A stretch of DNA of 36,407 nucleotides from assembly GCA_021372535.1 (NCBI GenBank), contig JAJFUH010000203.1, positions 1 through 36,407 on the forward strand. The letters run 5' to 3'. Both the position numbers and the translations under genes were made by a program. The notes under the pieces were generated by a model, which saw only the letters and a program-made list of their open reading frames with translations, searched no databases and was not told where the DNA came from. Shown piece by piece: positions 25,844 to 35,300 of the stretch. Source of the DNA: a bacterium. Lineage in GTDB: Bacteria; Latescibacterota; Latescibacteria; Latescibacterales; Latescibacteraceae. Each line of letters starts with the position of its first letter. Within the stretch, counting starts at the first letter, position 1.

Positions 25844-27064
25844 GTGACATCGAGAGAACGGATTATGGCGGCGCTGAACCATAGAGAAACCGACCGCATT
25901 CCAGTGGACTTCGCGGGCCATCTCTCATCGGGTATCAGCGCCATAGCTTACGCCAGGCTGAGGAAGTATCTCGGTCTTCCGGATAAACCCATCCGCGTTC
26001 ACGATCCCGGGCAGCAGCTTGCCATAGTCGATGAGGATATGCTCGACCGTTTCGGAGTTGACACCATCGAACTCGGACGGGGATTTGCGCATGATGAATA
26101 CTGCTGGGCCGACTGGGTGCTCCCTGATGGTACACCATGCAGGATGCCGGAGTGGTCTCTGCCCGAACGCGCTGATGGGGAATGGGTCATGCGTGACCGT
26201 AACCGCCGGGTTATTTCACGAATGCCGGATGGCGCACTCTATTTCGAACAAACGTACTACCCTTTTGCCGAAAATGGCGATCCCGAAACACTTTCCGATG
26301 TATTGTCACTGAGAGGACCGGCAGGATCGGGTATTCCCGGCCCGCTTGCCGAGGGTCCCAACGGCGCACGCACGCTTGCATCGGGAGCGAAACGGCTTCG
26401 TGAAAGGACGGCCAGGGCCATTCTCGGAATTTTTGGCGGCAATCTCTTCGAATTCGGCCAGTCCATGTACCGCAACGACAATTTTTTCATGCTGCTTGCC
26501 TCGGAACCGCTGAAGGCACATCGTTTTCTCGACAAACTCATGGAAATTCACCTCGCCGCGCTCGAACGGTTTCTCGGTGCGGTCGGGGAATATATCGACA
26601 TCATCGTGTTTGGCGATGACCTGGGCATGCAGACAGGCCCCCTGATTTCACCCCGGATGTACCGCGAGTTTTTCAAACCCCGCCACGCTTTCCTGTGGAA
26701 CCGTGCAAAGGAGCTTGCGGATGTCAAGGTAAACCTTCACAGCTGCGGGGGCATTCGCGAGCTTATACCCGACCTCATCGAAGCCGGTCTCGATGCGGTG
26801 AATCCCGTCCAGATAACCTGCACCGGTATGGAGCTCGACGGGCTCAGGCGAGATTTCGGTAAAGACCTCGTCTTCTGGGGCGGCGGGTGCGATACCCGGA
26901 GTATTTTACCGGACGGAACGCCGGATTCGATCAGTAAACATGTGCGGGAACAGTGTGCCCTCTTCGGGAATAATGGCGGTTTTGTTTTTCAGCAGGTTCA
27001 TAACATTCAAGCAAATGTTCCACCCGAAAATATTGTCGCGATGTTTGAGGCGGTAAATTCCTGA
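25844..27064 (+). CDS. URO-D-superfamily protein (MtaA-like), paralogue 2
   Basis: A 406-residue tandem paralogue of the preceding gene. I choose the GTG (Val-Thr-Ser-Arg-Glu-Arg), because GAGGAG lies 6 nt before it and it lines up with the paralogue; the frame extends upstream across the end of the previous gene but without a better start. Zinc-site candidates are H299-S-C301 and C349, with the same 48-residue spacing as in paralogue 1. The region 155-185 (after PFAENGD) is the most different part and is probably the substrate-lid zone. Function is as for paralogue 1: a putative methyl-group handling enzyme, substrate unknown. Confidence 0.82.
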   Translation: MTSRERIMAALNHRETDRIPVDFAGHLSSGISAIAYARLRKYLGLPDKPIRVHDPGQQLAIVDEDMLDRFGVDTIELGRGFAHDEYCWADWVLPDGTPCRMPEWSLPERADGEWVMRDRNRRVISRMPDGALYFEQTYYPFAENGDPETLSDVLSLRGPAGSGIPGPLAEGPNGARTLASGAKRLRERTARAILGIFGGNLFEFGQSMYRNDNFFMLLASEPLKAHRFLDKLMEIHLAALERFLGAVGEYIDIIVFGDDLGMQTGPLISPRMYREFFKPRHAFLWNRAKELADVKVNLHSCGGIRELIPDLIEAGLDAVNPVQITCTGMELDGLRRDFGKDLVFWGGGCDTRSILPDGTPDSISKHVREQCALFGNNGGFVFQQVHNIQANVPPENIVAMFEAVNS

Positions 27065-27184
27065 GTACATGCGCACGATGATGAAAACTGTGATTTCGCC
27101 GAAACTGTTAACAGGTTAATAAAAGAATAGATGGATTTTGATCACCACACACGTACTATTTTTCATACACCGGAGGGAAAGAAA

Positions 27185-28243
27185 ATGTCACACCGTATCT
27201 CGCGACGTCAGGCAATCATTACCGGAGCCGCATCCGCCGGAATGGTCCTGGGATCATCCTGCGGTAAAGGAAAACAGGAACAGGTAGTAACTCCGCCAGC
27301 ACAGCAGGCTGTCGAAAAAGGACCCGGACGGGAACCGTTCTGGAATCCCGGCCCAGATAAAAACCTCGTTCGCAATCTCACTCCCGGCTCTACTCCGATC
27401 CGTCTCGGCGGCTACCTGTACCCGAATAAAAAAGAGAGCCTGACCGAAATGGTGAAAAAACTGAGAGATTCCGGTTACGCCGGGGCTGTAACCAATCCGG
27501 AACCATGGAATACGATGAAAGATTCCGAATTGCAGGAACTCCGTGATGCGCTGAAAAAATACGATGTTGCTATATTCGAGGTCGGCGGCTATACGAATAT
27601 GCTTCATCCCGATGAAGCGACCCGCCAGAAGAATCTTCAGCATCTTGCCATGTGCATCGAAGCCGCCGATAAAGTGGGCTGTCCCATGGTCGGAACCATC
27701 TCGGGAAGCCTCGACCCCAAGGATTTCTTCAATGTCAATCCCGGCAACTGGACAATTGAAACATGGAAGGTGCTTGTCGACAGCATGAAGCAGGTGCTCA
27801 GGGATACCGCGGGAATGAAAGCCGGTATCGGCATGGAAGCTCAGGTCACTACCAACATCGACGGCCCTCTGGCACACAAACGTCTCATCGATGATGTAGG
27901 CGATCCGCGGTGTACGGTGAACCTCGACCCGGTCAACATGGTATCGCTCGCCACATATTACCATACCACGGAACTCCTGAACCAGTGCTTCGATCTCTTA
28001 GGCGAAAGCATCCTGGGCTGCCACGCCAAGGATACCCTCATCTGGCCGGACAAACAGACAGTTCATGTTCAGGAAGTCTGTTCGGGAAGAGGCGTCATGG
28101 ATTACGAGACCTACCTTGTAAGACTGAGCAGGATGCAGTGGCCCCGCACCCTCCTGCCGGAACATGTGCCGGCTGAAGAACTGATCGAGGCTGCCGCATA
28201 TATCAGAAAAGTTGCCGCGAAGGTTGGTGTGACGATTCTCTGA
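27185..28243 (+). CDS. Tat-exported TIM-barrel (isomerase/epimerase-like), paralogue 1
   Basis: A 352-residue protein. The ATG with GGAGGG 8 nt upstream gives MSHRISRRQAII, a Tat-type start, then a hydrophobic stretch and LGSSC, a possible lipobox. The mature part is a xylose-isomerase-like TIM barrel with metal ligands in order: E in GMEAQ, D in NLDPVN, H in GCHAKDT and E in LPEHV. Such enzymes are normally cytosolic, so export is notable. It is 120 bp after the URO-D pair and 66 bp before its paralogue; all read in the same direction. The reaction is unknown; a sugar or sugar-acid isomerase or epimerase working in the periplasm is likely. Confidence 0.83.
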   Translation: MSHRISRRQAIITGAASAGMVLGSSCGKGKQEQVVTPPAQQAVEKGPGREPFWNPGPDKNLVRNLTPGSTPIRLGGYLYPNKKESLTEMVKKLRDSGYAGAVTNPEPWNTMKDSELQELRDALKKYDVAIFEVGGYTNMLHPDEATRQKNLQHLAMCIEAADKVGCPMVGTISGSLDPKDFFNVNPGNWTIETWKVLVDSMKQVLRDTAGMKAGIGMEAQVTTNIDGPLAHKRLIDDVGDPRCTVNLDPVNMVSLATYYHTTELLNQCFDLLGESILGCHAKDTLIWPDKQTVHVQEVCSGRGVMDYETYLVRLSRMQWPRTLLPEHVPAEELIEAAAYIRKVAAKVGVTIL

Positions 28244-28309
28244 TGATCAAACCATAATCGAAGCGTTCCCGGAATCAGCACGGAATATGCACCTAAAGGG
28301 AGATAATTC

Positions 28310-29332
28310 ATGTCACGAACTGTTACACGAAGAACGCTGCTCGGGTCCGGATTGACAGCGGCAGGGACACTGGTACGGTCATCAGGTCCACAATCCGCTT
28401 TTGCATGGGCGCCCGGGCCGGATGAATCGGTCAAGCGCGACCTCACGCCGGGACCTACCCCGGTACGTCAGGCGATAAACATCAGGCGGCAGAACGGCGA
28501 AAGCCCCGAAGAAATGATTAAACGACGGCGCACGGAAGGCTTCACCGCAGTCAAAGGCGCCCGTCACACCGGAGGCAATGTGGGAGAGCCGTGGAACTCG
28601 ATGACCACCGCCGAGCGGGCCGAGGTTGTTGCCGCTTGCAAAAAATACGATGTAATAATCTACGAGGTCGGCGGGTACACGAATCTGGTCACTCCGGACT
28701 CGAATCAGCTCAGGGAAAATCTCACGCGTCTCGCCCACTGCATCGAGGTGGCGGAGAGCGTCAACTGCCCCATGGTCGGCACCGTCGCCGGAAGCCGTGA
28801 CTCCGCCAATTTCATCAACGTTCACCCGGACAACTGGACGATTGAAACATGGAAGCTCCTGGTCAACAGCGTCAAACAGGTACTGAGCGATACCGCGGGA
28901 ATGAAAGCGGCCATCGGCATGGAGGCGCAGGTAACCAGTATCATCGACTGCCCTCTGGCGCATAAACGTCTCATGGAGGATGTCGGCAGCGACCGTCTCA
29001 AGGTGAACCTCGATCCGGTCAATATGATGAGTCTGGAGCGGTATTACCATACGACGGAGCTTATCCACGAGTGTTTCGATCTTCTCGGCGAGGATATCAT
29101 GGGATGTCATGCCAAGGATACCTTTATCTGGCCGGACAAACAGACAGTTCATGTACAGGAGGTCTGCCCCGGAAAAGGGGTACTCGATTACGAAACATAC
29201 CTTGTCTGCATGAGCCGCCTCAAATGGCCCCGTGCGCTCGAACCCGAACATATCGAGGATAACGAGTATCCCGAGGCGCGGGCATATATCGAGAAAATCG
29301 CGGGCAAGGTCGGCGTAAAATTATACGGGTGA
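28310..29332 (+). CDS. Tat-exported TIM-barrel (isomerase/epimerase-like), paralogue 2
   Basis: A 340-residue tandem paralogue of the 27185-28243 product. TRRTLLG at 6-12 plus a hydrophobic stretch ending QSAFAWA is a Tat signal cleaved by signal peptidase I rather than a lipobox, so this copy is probably soluble while its partner may be lipid-anchored. The metal ligands are conserved: GMEAQ, NLDPVN, GCHAKDT and EPEHI. The signature stretch DKQTVHVQEVC is identical in both copies, implying a shared substrate feature. GGGAG lies 9 nt before the ATG. It is the last gene of the operon and is followed by a strong terminator. Confidence 0.85.
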   Translation: MSRTVTRRTLLGSGLTAAGTLVRSSGPQSAFAWAPGPDESVKRDLTPGPTPVRQAINIRRQNGESPEEMIKRRRTEGFTAVKGARHTGGNVGEPWNSMTTAERAEVVAACKKYDVIIYEVGGYTNLVTPDSNQLRENLTRLAHCIEVAESVNCPMVGTVAGSRDSANFINVHPDNWTIETWKLLVNSVKQVLSDTAGMKAAIGMEAQVTSIIDCPLAHKRLMEDVGSDRLKVNLDPVNMMSLERYYHTTELIHECFDLLGEDIMGCHAKDTFIWPDKQTVHVQEVCPGKGVLDYETYLVCMSRLKWPRALEPEHIEDNEYPEARAYIEKIAGKVGVKLYG

Positions 29333-29417
29333 TTTTTGACGCCTCACTATATCGTGAATTGCTGGCGTTAAACGCCCATTCATAGATGTGTTCAGCCCGT
29401 TTTCATATTACTCGCGC

Positions 29418-29467
29418 AAAAAAAGAGCCCTGCCGCATGAAAACACAACACCGGCAGGGCTTTTTTA
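29418..29467. terminator. Bidirectional rho-independent terminator
   Basis: AGCCCTGCCG (29426-29435) pairs perfectly with CGGCAGGGCT (29452-29461), a 10-bp GC-rich stem with a 16-nt loop. It is preceded by an A-run and followed by a T-run, so it can act on both strands. It ends the esterase-URO-D-TIM operon from the left and the LPP20-like operon from the right. Confidence 0.9.
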
Positions 29468-29499
29468 TATCATAAAAACTCAGGGATCAAAACCACCCG

Positions 29500-30048
29500 T
29501 TATTTGGTAATATTTCCGCTTTTAATCTCATTATTCAAATCGTCGAACGCTTTCTGTGCCTTGAGTTCGGTATACTCAGCCGCGGCATCCCGTACGGCGT
29601 TGAGGAGCGCCTGGTTGATCGAGTCCTTGGAAATCTCAGCAAGCGAGAAGCACCGTTTGTTGATGATCTCGCTCTTCGATATTACCGCGCCGCTCAGCGA
29701 TACATTCGACACAACCTTGGTCACCGACTCGGTAAACTGGAGCGCGCGGGCCGCTTCCATGGTGCCGCTCTGCTGGAGGTAGTTTCTCATCATGGTTGCG
29801 ATATCGGACTGGACCACATTGCCGATTGCCGCCCGTGCAAGGTTATCCGCAGCCTGTTTGGCAAGCTGAATTGAGGCCATCTGCTCGGATGCACCCACAC
29901 CGTAAATCCTGTCGGCGGACTTGGGAGGATTAAGGTACCAGTCGGGAACATCACCTTTGCTTACACCTTTTGAACCGCAGGCCCCGATCATAAGAGCAAC
30001 GAGAACGATTAACGCCAGAAAACCGCAATACTTCCTGATACCGTACAT
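29500..30048 (-). CDS. LPP20-like lipoprotein
   Basis: A 182-residue lipoprotein. I choose the ATG at 30048, because AAGGAG lies 6 nt upstream and it gives MYGIRKYCGFLALIVLVALMIGAC, a lipoprotein signal with lipobox IGAC; the longer frame adds 19 residues in front and is rejected. The mature part begins DVPDWYLNPPKS, then IYGVGASE, the pattern of the LPP20 family of outer-membrane lipoproteins, whose biochemical role is not settled. A long helical middle (80-125) and a Lys/Asn-rich tail follow. It is the last gene of a minus-strand run with the CsgG-like gene, with which LPP20-type genes are often found. Confidence 0.83.
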   Translation of the reverse strand: MYGIRKYCGFLALIVLVALMIGACGSKGVSKGDVPDWYLNPPKSADRIYGVGASEQMASIQLAKQAADNLARAAIGNVVQSDIATMMRNYLQQSGTMEAARALQFTESVTKVVSNVSLSGAVISKSEIINKRCFSLAEISKDSINQALLNAVRDAAAEYTELKAQKAFDDLNNEIKSGNITK

Positions 30049-30126
30049 GGCACACTCCTTGTGATAACGGTTAAGAAACATGAACTGCACCTTATTGCCT
30101 GTCATTCACTCTGAATACAATCATTG

Positions 30127-30789
30127 TCACGGCCTGCTCGGGGGTCCGGGCAGATATTCGACTTTCGTCTCGCCGCCGCCTCCGCCTCCGCCTCCCATCA
30201 TGGCAGCTCCGGCTCCGGCTCCCAGAACGACGACACCGGCCAGAATGTAAAGCTTTGTTCTCGATTTCTTCTGGGGGATGAGGAACAGATTATTCCCGAC
30301 CTCGGGTATAACCATGGTCAAAACATCGTCTATGGAGCCTCTGAGCGACCGTTCCGTAGAGCCGATCGTCTTCCCCGTCTCGATATCGATGATCCGTGCC
30401 GTAACGGAATAGGTCTGACCGATAAGATTTACAGAACCTATCACAATCCGGTCTACCTGCAGCATTTTACCGAATTCGACAGCGCACGAATCGGATACGC
30501 AGCCGACGTTCTGAATGGCAAACTGGTCGAGAATCTTATCCATCTGCGTCCGCTCGATGAGATCATATTTTGCCTTCAGGTTTACACCCTGCTGCATGAT
30601 CCCGGAAATATGGGAGCGCAGTTTATCCGACAGACCCTTCGCTTCACTCTGGGAGACACCGTTCCCTTCAAGATCGAGCGCGGCGATTGTATAGGTTTTC
30701 TGCGCCTGAGCCCCCGCGTTTTTTACCGAAATGACACCTCCTATTATCAGGTAGCATGACAGATAGAGCGTCAATACCCGTTTAATCAT
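30127..30789 (-). CDS. CsgG-like protein with Gly-rich membrane tail
   Basis: A 220-residue protein with an N-terminal signal peptide (1-28). Residues about 30-155 look like a CsgG/LpoB-type domain: TYTIAALDLEGNGVS, a helix, YDLIERTQMDKIL, and VDRIVIGSVNLIGQTYSVTARIID, the characteristic late strands. Two Cys lie in VGCVSDSCAVEF. CsgG-like proteins form or assist outer-membrane assemblies. After this comes a transmembrane segment (LYILAGVVVLGAGAGAAMM) followed by a run of eight Gly and a short Pro-rich end. GGAGGG lies about 10 nt before the ATG, a long spacing. The gap to the LPP20-like gene is 78 bp. Confidence 0.8.
   Translation of the reverse strand: MIKRVLTLYLSCYLIIGGVISVKNAGAQAQKTYTIAALDLEGNGVSQSEAKGLSDKLRSHISGIMQQGVNLKAKYDLIERTQMDKILDQFAIQNVGCVSDSCAVEFGKMLQVDRIVIGSVNLIGQTYSVTARIIDIETGKTIGSTERSLRGSIDDVLTMVIPEVGNNLFLIPQKKSRTKLYILAGVVVLGAGAGAAMMGGGGGGGGETKVEYLPGPPSRP
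30170..30196. repeat. Gly-codon microsatellite
   Basis: GCC/TCC triplets repeat here on the plus strand and encode the Gly8 run near the C-terminus of the CsgG-like protein. Length changes would stay in frame, altering the linker and not switching the gene off. Confidence 0.6.
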
Positions 30790-30807
30790 AATCAGGTCAC
30801 CCTCCTC

Positions 30808-31725
30808 TCACTGGAGCGTTTGTTTGACGACAGGCCGCATATCATCCGGAATGGTATACGTTTCGTCAAGTTCTATCAATCTATAATTGAATTCCATCAC
30901 TTTACCGCTTTTATCGAATCGTATGACTACTTCGCCGATCCGTCCACCGCCTTTCCCGGCCTGAACTATGCGGCACCCTGAAACCGTTATCGCCTCGGTC
31001 AGAAGCGTCTGGGAATGCCCCCCGATGATAAGATCGATATCAGGCCATTTTTCAGCGAGCGCGACATCTCCGTTTTTCCCCATCTGCGAAAGCACGACGA
31101 TATAATCGCATGAATCCCTGAGCGCAGGCAGGAGGCGACCCAGAATCACATCGGGACTCTCAATGGTAAAATCACGGCTCGTATCGGGGAAAAACCTGAA
31201 AGTATCGGCGGAAAAAAGCCCGGTAACCCCGATCCGCACATCCCCGACCGTAAAAATCCGGTATTCCCGGAAAACCGGTTTACCTTCCCCGTCCACAAGC
31301 GATGCATTGATAATGCGGTCGGTGTATTCCCCGAAAAGCGACATGAACTGTTTAAAACCGCCGTACAGCTCCTGGTCTCCGATACCCCATCCATCGTAGT
31401 TCATGATGTTCATGAGCTTGAAAACAATTGGCCCTTTTTTTTCAACGGCGGAAAGCCCGAGGTAACCACCCGAATCCAGAAGCAGGATGTCCGGGTGCTC
31501 CTTGCGGTATGTCCGGAGATATCCGACACGTTCCGCAAGCCCTCCCGTATAGTCGTTACGGCAGTGACAGTTCTCGAGCTTGCCGTTCGAATTATTCGTG
31601 AACAGTATCCTGACAACCGACTCCTGCCGTTCGGCTGGCAACGCTGATTCATTTTGGAGTAGAAGTACCGGTGCCAGAACCGGTAAGAACCACAATTTCC
31701 TGCTCCAGTTTGGTAATAATCTCAT
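30808..31725 (-). CDS. Metallophosphatase-like protein lacking most metal ligands
   Basis: A 305-residue protein shaped like the N-terminal metallophosphatase domain of 5'-nucleotidases (UshA type). Landmarks line up but the ligands do not: TNDxHG is T43-N-N-S-N-G, LDxGD is LDSGG (83-87), GNHE is GDQE (116-119), and LxHxG is LSQMG with Q214. Only GGHSQ (235-239) is intact. A CHC motif (C53, C55) sits right after the first altered site. An N-terminal hydrophobic stretch (about 11-25) indicates export. I choose the ATG at 31725; a TTG six codons earlier is possible. The gene overlaps the end of the thioredoxin gene by 77 nt. It is likely a binding or structural pseudoenzyme. Confidence 0.8.
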   Translation of the reverse strand: MRLLPNWSRKLWFLPVLAPVLLLQNESALPAERQESVVRILFTNNSNGKLENCHCRNDYTGGLAERVGYLRTYRKEHPDILLLDSGGYLGLSAVEKKGPIVFKLMNIMNYDGWGIGDQELYGGFKQFMSLFGEYTDRIINASLVDGEGKPVFREYRIFTVGDVRIGVTGLFSADTFRFFPDTSRDFTIESPDVILGRLLPALRDSCDYIVVLSQMGKNGDVALAEKWPDIDLIIGGHSQTLLTEAITVSGCRIVQAGKGGGRIGEVVIRFDKSGKVMEFNYRLIELDETYTIPDDMRPVVKQTLQ

Positions 31726-32218
31726 CGGCTGTTTTCTCGGCAAAACCAGTATTGACGAATTTAACTTTTCCCATGTTATCGATCAGAAGAGTATGCGGCA
31801 GACCGGGCCTTCCGACAATTTCATGGGTCTTCTGATAGCGGTCAAGAAGCATCGGTATGCTGCCACCGATCTCGGCGGCAAACGCTCCGGCCTTTTCTCT
31901 GCTGTCGCCTACATTCACAAGAAAAACCATGATTCCCTTGTCCTTATATTTCTTATGAATTTTTTCCAGCTCGGGGATTTCCTTCCTGCATGGTTTGCAC
32001 CATGAAGCGCAGAAACTGATCAGAATCCCATTGCATTTCACTTTTGCACCCTCACCGAGGTGATCGTTAAGGAAAAACGACTCGCCGTTGAGGTCTCTCA
32101 GGAAAAAACCGGGTATGGTATCTCCCACATTGAGCCGTCCCTCATCCTGTCCCGAGGCAGAAACCGCGTTCAATAATACAAGGGAGAACACCATACTGAG
32201 AAGCACCAGGTGTTTCAT
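31649..32218 (-). CDS. TlpA-like periplasmic thioredoxin
   Basis: A 189-residue protein with a signal peptide (1-21). It is an AhpC/TSA-TlpA type redoxin: VGDTIPGFFLRDLNG at the start, then ASWC74-K-P-C77 as the redox pair and GLPHTLLID as the cis-Pro loop. An extra Cys (C70) lies four residues before the active site. Such proteins reduce disulfides in exported proteins or serve cytochrome maturation. It is upstream of, and overlaps, the metallophosphatase-like gene with its CHC motif, which could be its client. The ribosome binding site is AGGTGA 6 nt before the ATG. The C-terminus is Gly/Ser/Thr-rich. Confidence 0.88.
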   Translation of the reverse strand: MKHLVLLSMVFSLVLLNAVSASGQDEGRLNVGDTIPGFFLRDLNGESFFLNDHLGEGAKVKCNGILISFCASWCKPCRKEIPELEKIHKKYKDKGIMVFLVNVGDSREKAGAFAAEIGGSIPMLLDRYQKTHEIVGRPGLPHTLLIDNMGKVKFVNTGFAEKTADEIITKLEQEIVVLTGSGTGTSTPK

Positions 32219-32325
32219 TCGTCTTCACCTCTTGTGTCGTACATATGAAAACCCTTTTAATTTGCATTTCTCCATGACCGCTGCCTGCCTGTTTTTTTCA
32301 GGATAAAGGCCTGCAACGGTATCGT

Positions 32326-35300
32326 CTACTTCATGAACAGCATCTTTTCCGTAACCGATGCATAGCCTGAATCGACACGGTACAGGTATATCCCCGATGT
32401 GAGACCGGCGGTATCAAAAACGAGCTCGTGAACGCCCGGCCCCATAAAGCCCATATCATAATCACGCACCCGCTGTCCCACGGAATTGAATATGGTGATA
32501 TGCACGCGACCGGCAGTCGAAAGCGTATACCTGATTGTCGTCTGCGGATTGAACGGGTTGGGATAACAGGTCGCGGTCACATACCGTTCGGGCTGAATAG
32601 CCGTATCCTGACGTTCCTGCCGGACACCGGATGCAACCGTAAGGGTATAATGATGTGCCGTGATACCCTTCTCCGACAAGAACTCGAACGAATCGCCGTT
32701 CAGGGCAACCGGCTTACCGCTGTCACGGTCGGTGATGGCTATCGTACAGCCTTCGGGAAGCGTATCGACACCCTCAAGCCTGACCGACACACGCTCGCGG
32801 GAGATATTGGTTTTCACATCAAAATCCCACATGACCGTCTCGCCCGGGGGCCGGAAATCGACAGTATAGTCGCTCGGATACTGGAGCCAGTCCCTGTGCG
32901 GGAACAGAACGGAGACATATTCACCGACCGCCGGCGGCTCGACATGGTCGTAACGATCCCATCCGGCCGAAGCGTCCTGCCTGACTCCGAGGTGATTGGC
33001 GGAATCGACAGCCTGCCCTGCCGCTGCAGCGATTGAGAGCACCCAGTCGGACGGATTTGCATCGACCACGGCTTTTCCGGCAGACTGGCGCGTGGGCTGG
33101 AGCCTGATAATGACCGTACGGTTGGAAAGGTTCTTGACCGAGTATCCTTTCCACGGTTCCATGACCGTGGGAGGCTTGGTCGGATCAGTCCAATGGCCTT
33201 CATATGTATAAAGAACGCTGAGCTCCGCTCCGGAGGGATTCTCGATATTGCTCCACGATATATCGAACATCCAGGGATTGGCAATATCGTTCCAGCCGGA
33301 TTTCAGCTCGATTTTGAACGGTTCTGCCGTGGTAACCGTTTTCCCCGCGGGCGATTCGAGTTCGTATTTTTCTTTTGCTATTACCCAGAACGCCCTTCCC
33401 GGAGCAAATCCCTCGGTATTGGGATATTCCTGTGGCGTTTCGCTGCCCGGCTGATACCGGTAAATGCGCCAGTCAACCCCTGTTTCTCCCTTCGGCAGTT
33501 TTCCGGAAAGCTGGTCGACAATAGATGTTTTCACGAGCTCGAGCGGGATGGAAACCATGCGATAGGCAGTCTGGACACTTCCGCCCGTGACCGGATTCTC
33601 GGTCTTAATGTCTTTCACCACTGCCGTTATCGAATAGAATCCCTCGCCGGCCGGCGTTCTTGTTTCCTTGTCTTCGGCGTCCCTGGCGGTGATGTAATAC
33701 TCCATTCCGAGTGCTGTGAAAATTCCCTCGGTCATGGTTACCGAAAACGCATTATTGTTACCCGATGAAGTCATTGCAAGATGACTGCTGAACACACGGT
33801 CTCCCGTCTCGTCATAATAGAGCATTACCTCTTTGATTTCCGTATTGCTCGTCACCTGAGCCGTAAAGGTAAGCTCCCTGTTCTCTTCCGCTTCAGCAAT
33901 CGGACTGTGCGTTATCTGAATCACCGGTTTGACTATGGTGAAAAGGTCGCTCTGGGCGGAGAGAGCCGAATTTGATGTGTCGGATAGCCTGATCAAACAG
34001 TCAGCCGACTCCGCTTCAGGAACCTTCCACACGTAATACCCGTCCGATGCCGAAACACTCGCCGCAATTTCCTGCCATGTATTACCGCCATCGGTCGAGA
34101 GCTCGATCTTTATTTTCGATATTCCCTCGAATTTCCAGTTGATCTCGTACTGGGCGCCCGAAGACCATGTCTGACCCGCCGAGGGTGAAGTGACACTAAT
34201 AAAATTACCCGCAACGATGGAGAATACCCCGGAAACGGCGGTGATATCCCTGGCGGAGGTGTCGCTGATTCTCACTTTACATGTACCGGATACATCGCTC
34301 GGGATTGTCCAGCGGTATACTTTCAGGGTTGCATCGATATCGGTCACGATCTCTTTCCAGGTGGTTCCGCCATCGGTTGAATAGTCGATCGCGACATTCT
34401 TGATTCCCTTTAAAGTCCACCGTATGGGCTGTTCTGACCTGACAGTCCATTTATCACCGGCCGCCGGGGCTTCAACCGTTATCGATGACACGAATGTCAG
34501 TGTAAAGAAGCCGTCGCTTTTATCCGTAATCGTGTCGTCGGTCATACTGGAAACCTTAATAAGACATTCATTCGATCTGTTAAAAGGAAAATTAATGGTA
34601 TGTCTGCCCGTATCGGCGGCGATATCATTGGCGAGCATTGTCCATGTCTGGCCGTTGTTCGGTGAAAAGTCGATCCGAACCCTGGAAACATTCACCGCAT
34701 TCCACCGTACTTCATACGGCTGATCGGCCGAGACAGTCTCGCCGCCGTTGGGCGCGAGAACCTGAACCACTGGCGCCTGACCGCCCTTGAATATCGTGAA
34801 GGGCTGTTGATTCATCGCGCCGATCTCGGTGCTGTCGGAATCCGCCACAAAGATAAGGCATTTATCGGATTCGACAGTGTCGGGAATCAGCCATTTGAAT
34901 GAGCCGGTATTGGCATCAGCCCTGAGCTTGACAATATCCCATGTTTCACCCAGATTTATCGAATAGACAATACTGACCTCAGTTACGTTGACCGCATTCC
35001 ATACGATAGGATATATTTTTCCGGCTTCCCAGAGCTCACCGCCGACCGGTGAAACAAGCTCGATGCTCTTCTCTCCCGTCACCCTGAAAATGGTAAATGG
35101 CGCATTGCTCGCATCATTCTGATCCGCATTCTCCGCATCGCTCACTCTCACAAGGCATTGTGCCGAGGGCGTGTCGGGCACCGTCCACGCATAAGTCCCT
35201 GCGCTTGCCGGTAAGCTGGCAATAATTACAGTCCAGTTTGTTCCGTTATCGGTTGTGTATTCGAGCTTGACATTCGAGACTCCGGATGAATTCCACCTGA

